This document shows positions 10,479-36,599 of a DNA stretch of 64,000 nucleotides, one piece after another. The notes beneath the pieces were generated by a model, which did no database searches, had not been told where the DNA came from, and saw only the letters and a program-made list of their open reading frames with translations. Positions within the stretch are counted from its first letter, which is position 1; each line of letters starts with the position of its first letter. Where the stretch lies: the NCBI GenBank assembly GCA_921293015.1, contig OV121091.1:9453755-9517754 (forward strand), written 5' to 3'. Made by a program: the position numbers and the translations under genes. The stretch is from Phorcus lineatus (lineage: Eukaryota; Mollusca; Gastropoda; Trochida; Trochidae).

Positions 10479-13400
10479 ATGCTTCCGACGACTAGACATA
10501 GTTATTCGATCGGTAACGCCATTGATCTAAATCTATTTACTGTTATTACGGGAGATTTTAATGAAGATATTTCAAATGAAAACTCGCATAAAATTGACAT
10601 GTTGCAATCACTTTATGGAATAACACAAATCATAGATACACCAACCCGAATTACACAGCAATCTAGAACTTTAATTGACTTAATATTTGTATCATTTTCG
10701 CAAAGTGTACACGATAGCGGCGTGTTAGATCCTATTTGCAGTGACCACTGTCCGACTTATGTTGATTTAAAATCTGTACGACCCAAGTGTAATACATTTA
10801 AACGTAAAATATATGACTATCAACGAATGAATGTAGATGGTTTGATTTCAGACATTGACAATCTCAAAACTAACGTCTCATTTTCCGGAAAGAATGTGAA
10901 CGATATTGCAGATTTAATTACATCTGCTATTAGAAAGGCGTGCGATGACAACATTCCAAATAAAGTCGTTACTATCCGACCTTCCGACCCACTATGGATG
11001 AACAACCGAATTCGGTCTCTTATACGCATGCGTAATAGACACCATAAGCGCGCCAAAAAGAGCAATTCTGTAACTGATTGGGATCGTTTCCGACACAGTA
11101 GAAATAATGCCATAGCTGCAGGCAGAGAAGCTAAAAGAGCATATGCTGATAAACTCGATGAAGTGATAAATCAAACATCAACTGACAAACACTGGTGGAA
11201 ACTAGTCAATATTTATGTGAAAAGAAATGCAACTTCTACTGTATTTCCTCCGTTAATTTCGAATGACGTAATTAGTGAAGATTTGCAAGATATAACCGAA
11301 ACGTTAAATGATTACTTTACTCACCAAACACGAGTAGAAAATCCTGAATCAGAACCACCTATCATAAACCCGAAAACAAACAATAATTTATCGGAAATTA
11401 ACGTTGTAAACAGTGAAGTATACGACATCCTGATGAATGTTAACATCGCGAAAGCAACTGGTCCTGACGGAATTGGCAATAGAATACTTAAAGTAATAGC
11501 ACGAAATATTGCCCCCATCTTAACCGATCTTTTTAATGTGTCCCTTAAACAAAAAATATTTCCGGCAACGTGGAAAGAAGCCAATGTCATCCCAATTCAT
11601 AAAAAGGGAAGCGTAAACGAATGTACAAACTACAGACCCGTCGCACTCACAAGTTGTATATCAAAGATATTTAAACGCTGTATATTCAAATATGTTTTTA
11701 ATTTTTTGCGAGACAACAACGTTCTATCAAATTTACAATCGGGATTTATTCCGGGGGATTCGTGTTTTAACCAACTTACATATCTGTATAACTTTATTGC
11801 GAAAGCAATGGATGAAGGTAAAGAGATACGTGCAGTTTTCTGTGATATCAGTAAAGCCTTTGATCGTGTGTGGCATAAAGGACTCGTGCAGAAGTTGGCT
11901 TCTTGTGGCATAAAAGGTCCTTTATTACAATGGTTCAAAAGTTACTTAGAACACAGAACCCAGCGGGTAGTTATAAATGGTTACAGTTCTGATAATAAGC
12001 CGGTATCTGCAGGAGTCCCGCAGGGTTCTGTACTAGGGCCACTTTTGTTCCTTGTATATATAAACGATATTATTGAAGGCATTGACAGTAACATTAGATT
12101 ATTTGCCGACGATACATCGATCTATGTGATAATTGATGATCCATACTCAGCAGCGACTTGCCTTAATAACGATTTATTGAAAATATCAAATTGGGCAAAA
12201 ACATGGAAAGTTGATTTCAATCCATCAAAAACTAAAACAGTTTTATTTAGTAGAAAAATTAATAAAAATCCTCATCCGAATCTGTTTTTCAACGATATTG
12301 GAATTGAAGAAACCACAAGTCATAAACACTTGGGTGTAACCCTTCAAAATGATTGCCTATGGGATGTTCATATAAACGATCTTGTCAAAAAGATCAGCCC
12401 CATGATCAACTGTTTAAGAAGCTTTAAATATAGACTCACTAGGAAAACCCTAAATCACATGTATTCTTCCTTTATTCTTCCCATATTTGACTACTGTAGC
12501 CATATATATGACAACTGTACTAAATCTCAAGCAACCTTATTAGAGAACTTGCATCTAGACGCACTTCGAACAATATGTGGTGCCGGTGGTACAAGCCATG
12601 AAAAAATTTACAGTGAAACATCTCATGTTTCTCTTTATGAAAGACGAAGGATAGGTAAGCTCGTTATGTTTTACAAAATTACAGATTACCAGAATACTTA
12701 AACGAACTTGTCCCTTCTCTTGTCTCTCATGCAAGCAACTATTCATTAAGAAATGCATCAAGTTTAGAAACTGTAGCCTGTCGCACGGCTCTATATGGCA
12801 ATTCATTCCTACCCGATACAGTTAAACTATGGAATGCTTTACCACAAGATATCAAATTACTCACCGACTTAAATGATTTCAAAAAGGTATTGACTTATAA
12901 AAGAAGAAAAATATATTTTGACCAAAATATAGGCACAAGGCGATGTCAAATCCTACATTGTAGACTACGGTTGGGATGTAGCGATCTTAATGCCGACAAA
13001 TTTAACAGACATATATCCGATAAAGCAGAATGTTCTTGTGGCCAAGCTATAGAAGACGCACGTCACTACTTCTTTGTATGCTCTCTTTTCGAGTCCGTAA
13101 GATCAAGTAAGTTGTTTTATACAAGTGGCCATTCACTTGACACAATCTTATACGGCAATCCTACTTCGAACCTGTCAAATCAATCTGAAATTATTAAGTC
13201 AGTACATCAATTTATCATTGAAACCAACCGATTTTCATAAACCAAAACATGCTGTTACCTCCGATATTGACTGTGTGTATCATGAATGTATTTAACCATC
13301 ATAATTGATTACATCTCCATGATTCGACTATTTACCAATATATTATTCATATAAGTTCATTGCTTTATTCATGTACTTAAGTTTGTCGTGATGGTGTCTT

Positions 13401-13510
13401 TTGTATATACAAAATGTATATATGTATGTTCAATGGAGCGGTCTTTAAATAAGCTTGTCTTAGCTTGTTGACCAATCCAATTTCATGTAAAATTTCATGA
13501 AAATAAATAC
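10479..13510 (+). mobile_element. 5'-truncated non-LTR retrotransposon (Jockey/CR1-like), nearly intact RT
   Basis: A 740-codon frame (to 12701) starts inside the apurinic-like endonuclease domain (TGDFNEDIS, then LIDLIFVS, then CSDHCP) and continues through a full reverse transcriptase. RT landmarks are ATGPDGIGNRIL, NYRPVALTS, FCDISKAFDRVWH, GVPQGSVLGP and the catalytic LFADDTSIYV. Near 12686 a single frameshift moves the reading frame; it continues as LPEYLNELVPS...TVKLWNALP into a C-terminal zinc-binding segment (ECSCGQAIEDARHYFFVC), ending with a stop at about 13240. An AATAAA lies near 13503. The endonuclease N-terminus is missing, typical of 5' truncation during target-primed reverse transcription. 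Apart from that and the frameshift it looks intact, suggesting a fairly recent copy. Clade assignment is by motif impression only. Confidence 0.9.
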
Positions 13511-13583
13511 GTTTAAACCACATAGTTATTCGACATCTAGAACACTCATGATATGAACTTCTATTACAATGTTCACTATGATG

Positions 13584-13664
13584 TATGAATGTATGTATGT
13601 ATGTATTTGTATGTATGTATGTATGTATTGTTTAGTATGTATGTATATATGTATGTATTGTATG

Positions 13665-13695
<31 letters not shown>

Positions 13696-13713
13696 GTATG
13701 TATGTATGTATGC
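13584..13713. repeat. (TATG)n microsatellite
   Basis: About 30 imperfect copies of TATG, interrupted by TTTG and TTTAG variants. Open frames rich in Tyr/Met/Cys on one strand and Thr/Tyr/Ile/His on the other are artefacts of the repeat. Confidence 0.95.
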
Positions 13714-13718
13714 ATGCA

Positions 13719-13790
13719 GTGGCGGATCCAAAGGGGGGAGGGGGTTCAGGTCGTCCGGACCCCCCCCCCTTTTGAAAATCAATTATCAAT
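13719..13790. repeat. G-run/C-run inverted repeat next to GTGGCGGATCC
   Basis: GCAGTGGCGGATCC is followed by AAAGGGGGGAGGGGG and, 15 bp later, by the complementary run CCCCCCCCCCTTTT. The arms can form a G/C-rich hairpin. A phrase like GTGGCGGATCC followed by G-runs is common in invertebrate repeats, so this is probably the end of a dispersed element. Confidence 0.6.
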
Positions 13791-13822
13791 TGAAAATCAA
13801 TATTGTATGCAAGAGTTAGTTA

Positions 13823-13940
13823 ATTAGAGCTAAGTTACTTCGCAACTGGAACGAAGCATCATACTTCGATCTGGGCATTTCCGTCTTACGATGACGCCAT
13901 ATAACTCGCTTTTCACTAATTGAAGTAACGTAGCTCTAAT
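13823..13940. mobile_element. 118-bp MITE with 19-bp terminal inverted repeats
   Basis: The left end ATTAGAGCTAAGTTACTTC and right end GAAGTAACGTAGCTCTAAT are complementary at 18 of 19 positions. No coding capacity. A target duplication is not clear. Confidence 0.8.
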
Positions 13941-13959
13941 AAAGAAGGTCACATAGACG

Positions 13960-13996
13960 AGGGATCGTATAGACTATGTATGTCTATACGATCCCT
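13960..13996. repeat. Perfect 15-bp hairpin
   Basis: AGGGATCGTATAGAC, then a 7-nt loop (TATGTAT), then its exact complement GTCTATACGATCCCT. A direct repeat CATAGACG lies just outside each arm (about 13952 and 13999). It sits between the MITE and the large inverted-repeat element. Confidence 0.85.
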
Positions 13997-14014
13997 GCAT
14001 AGACGTAATTCCAC

Positions 14015-16037
14015 TTTGACGTGATATTTACACCTCTGTGCATTTATAAGGCTCTTTTTAGATTTTCATGGAAAACCAGTATTTGTCATATATATGTATT
14101 TTGGACATGAAAAGTTAAGATTTTTTAATTTGATATCACCACATACGACATTTAGGTTCGTGTCAAAGGTAAATAATATGTTATGAAAATCACGAAGTGG
14201 CTCTTTAACGATGTCACTTTATGAGTATGTTTATAACAGTACATATATATCGGCCTGTCCTCATTTCGCCTACACTGTTATCAAAACACAGTTATAGGTG
14301 GATGCACAAGACAGATACACCCTGACCCCTTAAGAATAATGAACTCTTCCATCAAGATAATAAAGATAACAAGGAAAGAACAGCTGTGGGTGTGATATTT
14401 TATTTTGCATCCCATGATGTGTGGATTTTGTTTACTAAATATGATACATATATATACCGTATATATCGGAGCTTGATATGGATATGTGAATTACATTGTC
14501 ATATATTGTATATGACCTGTATCGATGTCTCCCGTGCTTGGGTGTGGGTTTAATTTTCAACGTATTTTGCTCATCATTTCGGCCACATAATTTCAATTAA
14601 ATTTCCCATTGAATGAGCTACACAAGGAACGGCGATAATTTGACCAAAACATTACACCAATTGCTGTGAAGTAAACTACAAGCGCGATTTTAAAAATAGA
14701 TTATGATTATTATAGCATCATATCAAACGGATCGTTTCATGGATTGTACTTATAGATGAGACATAAACATATAGGCCTATATGTAATGATCAAACTTGAA
14801 CTCATGCAGCTCATGAAATGACATCGAGTGCGGAACAGGTAAATCGAACAATAGTTAAACTCTATGGCGAAAAGAAGCGTCATAAACGTTATAATGTTTA
14901 ACTTAAAAGTAGTTACAAAAATTCCATTGTTCTGATTTTCCAAGGTTTCGGTTATCGTTCTTGTAAGAAACTCTTTGCAAGCTCTGCTGCAGCGCTGTTT
15001 GTATGTCTCACGTCATCGCTGCCGCCTGAGCGTACTAATACACTGCCAATATTAGAATGAGTCTCCATGTATATGATTAATAGATTCAATGTATATCAAG
15101 ATTAGAGATAACCTGAATGTAAGATGGCATATCTTTACATCAATAAAGTCTTTATAGGAATATGACACAAATATCGTTGAATATATTGCGAACTGCTTTC
15201 TTTCGCGTGTTCATTTAATGGTTAATTGGTCTGTAGTCTGTTGTCGAGGCTTGAAGGCAATCTAGATAAAACAGGAAGTAAACACAGAAGATAACTACAC
15301 GAAGTTGGCGGGACTAGATGCAAAAAGGACAGTTCTAGGTATACCTTTAGCTTTTGATTAAGAAACCCTGTAATTAACAGATTGTTGTGTTTTCAACATC
15401 GGCCAATGGATTTGAAACATGATGGTTATGCAAGCCTAACTTTTGAAAGTGAGATAGGCTTGTTGTTGATCGTGTGAATATACGGAGCAGTTGACAATGT
15501 TGATACCTTTCAAAACCTATGACATTGATAAACATATACTTTACCTACCCTTAAAAAGACACTGGTATTTCTCGTGGAAACGAAGTTCAAACGGACACTC
15601 CAGTTTTGAGTTATTACTAGTACTACATGATTATATAACATACGTTACTGAGAGCAAATCATAAGACCTTTGAGTGTGAAAAGCCTTTCAATAGCATAAC
15701 AAGACATTGTTGATTAGTCTTATCGTAAATCATCAAACTTTACACGTTTACTTCTCCAAAACTGCTGCAAACCTGAAATTTTGTGGGAAGTTTCTGTACA
15801 CCAAGAGAATAAGAATTTGTAACTTTGGCTATGCTTGATTTGTTTAAAGAGCCACCCTGTGATTTTCATAACATATTAATTGCCTTTGATACGAACTTAA
15901 ATGTCATATGTGCTGATATAAAATCCAAACGTCTTAACTTTTCATGTCCAAAAGTCATATTTATGACAAATACAGGTTTTCCATGAAAATCTAAAAACAG
16001 CCTTATAAATGCACAGTGGTGTAGATATCACATCAAA
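14015..16037. mobile_element. 2.0-kb element with 194-bp inverted-repeat arms
   Basis: Arms at 14015-14208 and 15844-16037 are inverted copies of equal length (194 bp), roughly 85-90% identical by eye. The outer end reads TTTGACGTGATATTTACACC on the left, and TTTGATGTGATATCTACACC when the right arm is read inverted. The inner ends share GTGGCTCTTTAA. The 1.6-kb interior has no transposase-like frame. Long inverted arms around a non-coding centre fit a foldback-type or non-autonomous DNA transposon. No target duplication was recognised. Confidence 0.85.
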
Positions 16038-16224
16038 TATACATGGATACTAGTTATATAACCTAACAAACACTTTAACTCCTAACTGCCCTCCTGGCTG
16101 TTTTAGATAAGTCTCCAAAATTACGTTTGACTATTTGACGTGCGCCACTCTCCGGTTTTCAATCATAATTGCGACATTCTACTTTCATTTTGATAACAGT
16201 CTCTCTCTGTACAATTGAAATCAA

Positions 16225-16567
16225 AAGTTAACAAAATTGTAAACATTGCGGGTAAGATCGCTGGTGTCAAGTTTGATTGTTTAACTGATATATATATATG
16301 AGCGGCAGATCGTAAATCAAGCTGTTCGAATTATATCTGACCCAACTCACTACTTACATTTGGAATATCACCTTCTCCCCTCAGGCCGCCGCTACAAAGT
16401 TCCAGTATTGAAAACTAAGAGAGCCCGTACATCTTTCATTCCAAACACAATATCTCTATTAAACAAATGTGAAAATAATTGATTCATGTACTGATATGAA
16501 AATCTCATGTGATTGTATGAATGTTTTCAAGCTCTGTTGATGTAAAATAAATTCCTGGAAAGGCAAT

Positions 16568-16665
<98 letters not shown>

Positions 16666-16670
16666 AATAA
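16225..16670 (+). pseudogene. 3' fragment of a non-LTR retrotransposon with (ATT)n tail
   Basis: The translation at 16315-16482 contains NQAVRIISDPTHYLHLEY and LLPSGRRYKVPVLKTKRA, then SFIPNTISLLN, the C-terminal signature 'LLPSGRRY.xP..KTxRxxxSFIPxxIxLLN' of many invertebrate LINE ORF2 proteins. An upstream frame (NIAGKIAG, about 16240) belongs to the same domain. A stop follows at 16480-16482, then a short 3' region and the trinucleotide tail. RT and endonuclease are absent. Confidence 0.75.
16572..16663. repeat. (ATT)n microsatellite
   Basis: About 30 uninterrupted ATT units. Its position immediately after a LINE 3' fragment suggests it grew from the element's 3' tail. Confidence 0.95.
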
Positions 16671-16723
16671 TAACAGTCGATACTTCCCGATCAAACGACA
16701 CCTTTGATTATGTTTGGCATATA

Positions 16724-16752
16724 TGACTCCAACAACTCACGGAGTGGCTCTT
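16724..16752. repeat. Second copy of the CAACTCACGG...GGCTCTTTAA motif
   Basis: Differs from the copy at 9418-9446 by one base (GGAGTGG versus GGGGTGG). It shows that these ends belong to a dispersed family also represented by the arms of 14015-16037. Confidence 0.6.
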
Positions 16753-16759
16753 TAAGCAT

Positions 16760-19700
16760 TGTATACGCCGCCGGTCATAAGACATCAGTCGGCATACCTC
16801 AAAGTAGCTTCAAAATACATTTAATTTATTTGATACAAATATTTTTCAAACATTTCAAAACATGCATTAAAGATCACTGTCAAGTAATGTATTGTATTTC
16901 ATAAATCATGTTTATTGTTATTTATATTATTTGGCTTTGTAATGGAAAAAAGTAAAAAAGTAATTATTTGAAATAGAAATGTTGTTAAGCAGTCAGAACA
17001 AAAATCTTTGTCCGTCATGCTGTCATTTCACCCGGCGCATCCAATGTACACCTCAGACGTAAGCAGGTTGCCAATAAGTGATTAACACTTTAGTCACAAC
17101 ACTGCGCTGGCTTACCAATCAAGTGTAGCCTTAAGAATAGCGATTGCAGTTGCACTTTTCAGGCTACTATTAATGCTATTAAGGCCCCTGTGATTTTGTT
17201 TGAGGTGGTTCAGTTATCCAAGTCTCCAGTAGAAGAACCTTCACAGGTAGCTGTTAACATCATCGGCCCAGAGCCGGCTAACTTCATCAGGCCGACGAAG
17301 TTTTGCCCTTTGGTTATTCAACGGCCCGACATTAGAAAATGATATCGGCTGAGCATTTGTCCAGCATCGGCCCATTTTGGATTTACTAAATTATTGCTTT
17401 CTTGTAATTAGTATTTGTTGGAGCATAGGCTACAGTTAATAACTTATCATAAGTAAACTGTCAGCTCTTTACCCTCTGCTTATTTTACAGTTGAGTTTGG
17501 TAATATCAAATTTTAACTCCTGGGTGTAATTTTCCTGATTCAAACAAGTATTCATCGAAAAAGTACATCATACCGAAACGTGCTCAAAATTAAGAAAAAA
17601 TCTCCTTCAGTACAGCATTTTATAAGCAAAACCCATACAATGGTGAAAATATTGGACAGTGAATCTTCCTGTTTTCTTGCAAAGAAGTATCCTGCCAGTC
17701 CTAAATGAAGTTTTTTCCTGAAAAAAAACAACGTTTAGTGAATATTTAATGAAATAAAACAAAATAATATTAGTTACCTTTACTAAAAATCTACAAAACA
17801 TATGATGAATTATATGACATAAAGTGATTAAAATTATAAATGATAAATCAATTAGAACTAGAAATTATAAATGTTGTTCTTGTAAAAACATAAAAATGTA
17901 TGAAAAAAGGAAATCTGATGATTAAAGGTGATGCTATACGTTTTCCAAATCAATATCATACAAATACAGCCGTGTTGGGTAAAGATATGTACTCAACACA
18001 CAAAACCTTTGAAAACTTTCAGAGTCACTGACAAAACAATTTCAACATGTATATATACATATTTTACATTAATCTTATGGTTTTTTTTATCCCATAAACT
18101 GTATTTTTATCGGATGAATGATCATTTTTGTCTTAGACACTCTACATAGTATGATTTATTTAAAAAACATATCAATTGCTATGATAGGTTTGGAAATCAA
18201 ATAGTTGTTGTCTTGTTTATTTTGATAGTAATTTGAAAAATTGACATAGTGACAGTTTAATACTATTGCAACAACATCTACCTCAATTATAAATTTATAA
18301 TAGATAACAAAGCTTTTATTTTATAATACATTACGAGCTGACACAATTTTTTTATCAACTTCAGTGAAATTGGACCTCACGCCAAAAACGTTTAAATTTC
18401 ACTACCTTATTAACAGAAACTTTGGGGAAAGAATCCAGTCGGCGGTAAATAACATGAACATCCAGTCATATTAATATTCGTTATCACTCAACCATTAAAA
18501 CATTCAGTGATGAGCAATTTGTCTGACCTATAAAAGTGACGGTACAACTTTAGAATTGGTTCGCTACCCATTTTCATAATTACTATACATACCTTTATGT
18601 CTATTTATTTTTCGATATAACATCTTCAATATTATTCCCCTTTCACTTATTAGGGTTAGGGTTACTATTAGGGTTAGGGTTAGCATTAGATTGTGTATTG
18701 TAGGTGGTGAACCAATTCTTATGTTGCTCCAAAGTAACACCGTGTGAGGCAGTTAACGGCCACACAGCAATTACAATATTTTTATCAAAATTTTCAAAGC
18801 TTATATCAATGGTACTGATCTTTTACAACTTCTTGAATTCAGTTGACTAATTCATTTGTTATGCAATAATAACCAACCAATGTGCACGAAGCCAAGACAC
18901 TGACATGCCCAACCTAATATGATGAAGGTCAACAATATCGTAACTTTGCAACTTTATACTCAAACATCTACAGCAAACATGAGCAAGAGTAAAGAGTAAC
19001 CTTTATGTACCAGTCCTGTTTTTACTTTAGACAATGAAAAGATTATAAATTTTTAAAAATACTTACATTTAACTTAAGGTGCAGTTTGAGTAACACCTTC
19101 TGGAGCAGACGACACTGGGTTATCATCAAAACTTGCATAGTGAATTAAAACAAAACTTTAATATAAAAATGGGATTACGATGCAAAAAAGGAGCAAGTAT
19201 AAAAAAAATTACACAGATGTTCAATCCCAAAGGATTTTGTATTGTCAAATCCAGAAAAATGTTAATTGTTAGTGAAACATTTTGGTGTCAAATGTCTAAA
19301 GACAGAAGGCTAAAAAAATACAGTCAATTTCCAATAATTTTCATTTAACAAAATCAGCAATATATCCAAAGAAAATAAATAATTATTTTCCCATTTTTAA
19401 AATTTCGTCAGTTAAAAGGGGCGGAATCATTTATTGAGAAGGATTCTATATAAGAATTCTATAACCTCCAAGTTTACTCATCAACCCGATGTCGTCCCAA
19501 CACTGTTAGCCTATGTAAAACAAGGGCCGACATATTTGATACTTCTTTCGAAAGAATTTTTTAAAAAAATTATTGAAATTTTGTTTAAACTTGCCCTCAC
19601 CACTACAAGTTGTAAACTGGTGGCTGTCTTACAGGGGAGGGATAATGCAGGATTTTATTTATTGTAAACTAATAACTATATATTTGTATCAACTTACAAG

Positions 19701-22150
19701 AATCGAATGAGTACAAAATTGAGAAAATATAAACTTTAATTTGACTATTTAAAAACCATTTATACCCTGGTTTTGGATCAATGCCTAATCAAATGGAGAA
19801 TGCTTTACAAAATCATCAAAGCGTAACCAACTAAAGCCACGCTGTTCTGACTGTTTTTCTTCACATTTGTAAGCTAATGTATTAGCCAAATAGCGACACT
19901 TGCATTACTGAAAGAATCATAAATACGATATTAATCATATATTACTACCTTATGATATTAACAATCTCCCTGTGTCGTTATACCCACTTTAACTGGTTTA
20001 ATGGGATGCCACTATTGACCACCTATTGTTACGGGTTTACAATGCAGGTTATTTATCAATATCAAATTTAAATTGTCTAGAATAAAATGAAAGTTGTTAA
20101 TGAACGGGATACAATGTCATATGTGTTTACATTTGTATCATATTTTGCAGAAAATGTTCTTTTCTTTTACTTTACTTTCGTGACAATTTTGTACTAAAGT
20201 GGATGATTGGTTTGTAGTTATCTAATATATCCTATTATCTAGTATTACATCTCCCACCGCGAGACTGTGTCTCTGTCTTTGAATGCAGCACTCAATGATA
20301 TGATAGCATACCTGGCGCAAGCCTTAAGTACATCATATATAATCCTAAAGGATTTTGGTAACCTTTCCAAACAATCTACTCTTTCAAATGATTGCCATTA
20401 TCGATAGAAAAGCCTGAGCCCAATCCCCTACTCTTAATTTATTGGTTAGAACTTGTCAGTGGGCGTTTTCCATGGTAGAATGGCGGCTCACCGAACAGAG
20501 GAGACTCCCGGATCCACTAAAGGTTGCCGGCTGGTTCGCTAACATTTGATATTGGTTGAATACATATTCTTCAAGTTCATTGGTTCAATGATTGGACGTC
20601 GTGACAATATACTCAGTGCCAGTGGAATGCCAAGAGATAAGCCATTATGACAGGACGTTTGACATGTACCGCAGGGTATCAATTTGGGCGAAGGCGTGAA
20701 ATTCCAATAGGTGTAATTAGGGACCATTAGATTAAAAATTTAATTTGAATGCAATGGGATAACAACGGTTATCAATGGGCACCTGTTTGTCATAAAAATT
20801 TGTCTTTTTAACCCAGTCTGATTGTTTAAACAACATTGGGCAGACGTCGTAATTGATGAGTACATGCTGTAGGATAGTGTGTATATCATCGTATTAAATC
20901 ACCGTCTTTCGCTTGGAACAATATAAATTACTATACATTAAAATTCAATTAATCAAAGGTTTGAGTTGTTTGGATGACTTTTAATAAGTTTAAACTGTGG
21001 TTAAAACATCGATATTTGCTGTTCTTTTTTCAAAAAGGAGGTTATAGGGGCAACTCCTATCGCCTTATGCAGCAGGACTCCCACTTCCCTGACCACAGGC
21101 CCTTTCAGTTATGTTCACTTGCGCTATCAGGTGGTGTTTTTATAAAGCCGTATTTACTCCATAAGTTGTTCATTGTCTGATTTCAGAAATTTAAATCTAA
21201 GTCACCGTCACATTTGAATCCAATTTAATGAATCACGAAAGTTTCCATGTGTGACTACAGTCAATCTGTAAGGGTGTATTCAAAGTGGACAACTTTTCTC
21301 TGTAAACGTTAAAGATAGGATAACCAAAATTTGTGTTTGGCTTCAGGGTATCAATTCCTTAATGGAGTTTGAAAATGAGGGTAATGCTAATAGTTTTTCC
21401 AAAGTTATTGCCATTGTTTTGTTGATTTAATCTGAATACGGGCATTAGGAAAATGTTGTTAGTTAAAGTGAAAGCCAATTTGATGGGGGATGCTGATGAA
21501 AATGTCTTCTGTTTATTATTATTTTGACACGGCATGACTTCCAGCATCTATCCAACCGTCTGTCCGTTCCTATGTGAACTTCTCGCTTTTATTTATAAAC
21601 AACTGACTGTAGAGAGTTTAAATCTTGTGTACTAGTACATTGGCAAAGGGGGTTTTTGAATTGTAGATTTGATGATTTTATCCCCTTTCATTAGGGCCAC
21701 AGGGGCCAACACCTATCTTCATCATCTTCTCCATGACGAAAAAGCCTAGAAAGCTGAAGAATTGTGCAAAGAGTTTTAGCATGGTGCCTACTAATTTGAA
21801 TATGTTGTTTTTCTATTTTGTCCTGCCCAATTTCTTGATTGTCTTTTGACCTTGCCAAATCTTTAATCGCCCTCAAGAGAAATAATAAAACTGCTGGATT
21901 ATCTGTTTAAACTGGTGTGTACTTGAAATGTCAAATAGTCACACAGGCAAACGTCCATGGTAGAGTAGTGAGTATAAGACGCAAAGATCGATTTTCCAAA
22001 TGAAGGAAATTACTTTCTACTTTGAGCACATTAGTGCAAATGGTTAATAATTTATGCTTTACTTGAGTTTAGAGTAGCCCTTTACCATTGAGTGTTTGTT
22101 AGGTTGAAAAGAATTGTAGTATCAAAACATTACCGTTACTTCCACTGTGA
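16760..22150. other. Long AT-rich intergenic region upstream of EZH2
   Basis: No translation here resembles a known family. The only structured item is a telomere-like repeat near 18650. A GC-richer patch at 20465-20525 contains GAATGGCGGC, a YY1-type core often found at animal transcription starts, followed by AAAG/GTTGCC. It could hold a non-coding first exon or promoter of EZH2, but its frame does not join the first coding exon and the splice site is weak. Confidence 0.45.
18650..18682. repeat. Short interstitial telomere-like repeat (TTAGGG)
   Basis: ATTAGGGTTAGGGTTACT is followed by ATTAGGGTTAGGGTTAGC: two blocks of two to three TTAGGG-phase units separated by ACTA. TTAGGG is the telomere repeat of molluscs and most other non-arthropod animals. 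Confidence 0.75.
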
Positions 22151-22190
22151 AAGTGTTTAGATATTGGTAACTGATGCTTTTGTAGACAGA

Positions 22191-36314
<14,124 letters not shown>

Positions 36315-36546
36315 AGCAACAAGCATGCTTGTTTTATATGAAATTAATGATGAATTTCTATGCTGATCACATAACTCACTACCGGTTGATTACATTAGGA
36401 AGGTTTCACCTCTTACTTAAACACTGCAAGCTCTTCAAATGACGAAATTGCAAGTGACACGTCAAGTGATAAATATGAAAGGATGTGGTAGTTTCCTCTT
36501 TATTTTTGTTGTACAGTTGTTTTACCTCTCAAGTTTATGAAGTACA

Positions 36547-36573
36547 AATAAATTCAACACTGAAAAGAATAAA
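36547..36573 (+). terminator. EZH2: EZH2 polyadenylation signals
   Basis: Two AATAAA hexamers at 36547-36552 and 36568-36573, about 235-260 nt after the stop codon at 36312-36314, are the first good poly(A) signals in the 3' UTR. Confidence 0.7.
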
Positions 36574-36599
36574 TTTTGAAGTACTTTGTTTTGTTATGT

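Noticed and set aside
13526-13819. Overlapping frames of Tyr/Met/Cys or Tyr/Ile/His/Thr
   Set aside because: They are six-frame readings of the (TATG)n microsatellite and the adjacent G-runs.
20480-20525. ATGGCGGCTCACCG as the true EZH2 start exon
   Set aside because: The frame after the possible donor (AAAG/GTTGCC) is out of phase with the exon at 22190, and the exon at 22191 already gives a full-length N-terminus. It could still be a non-coding first exon.
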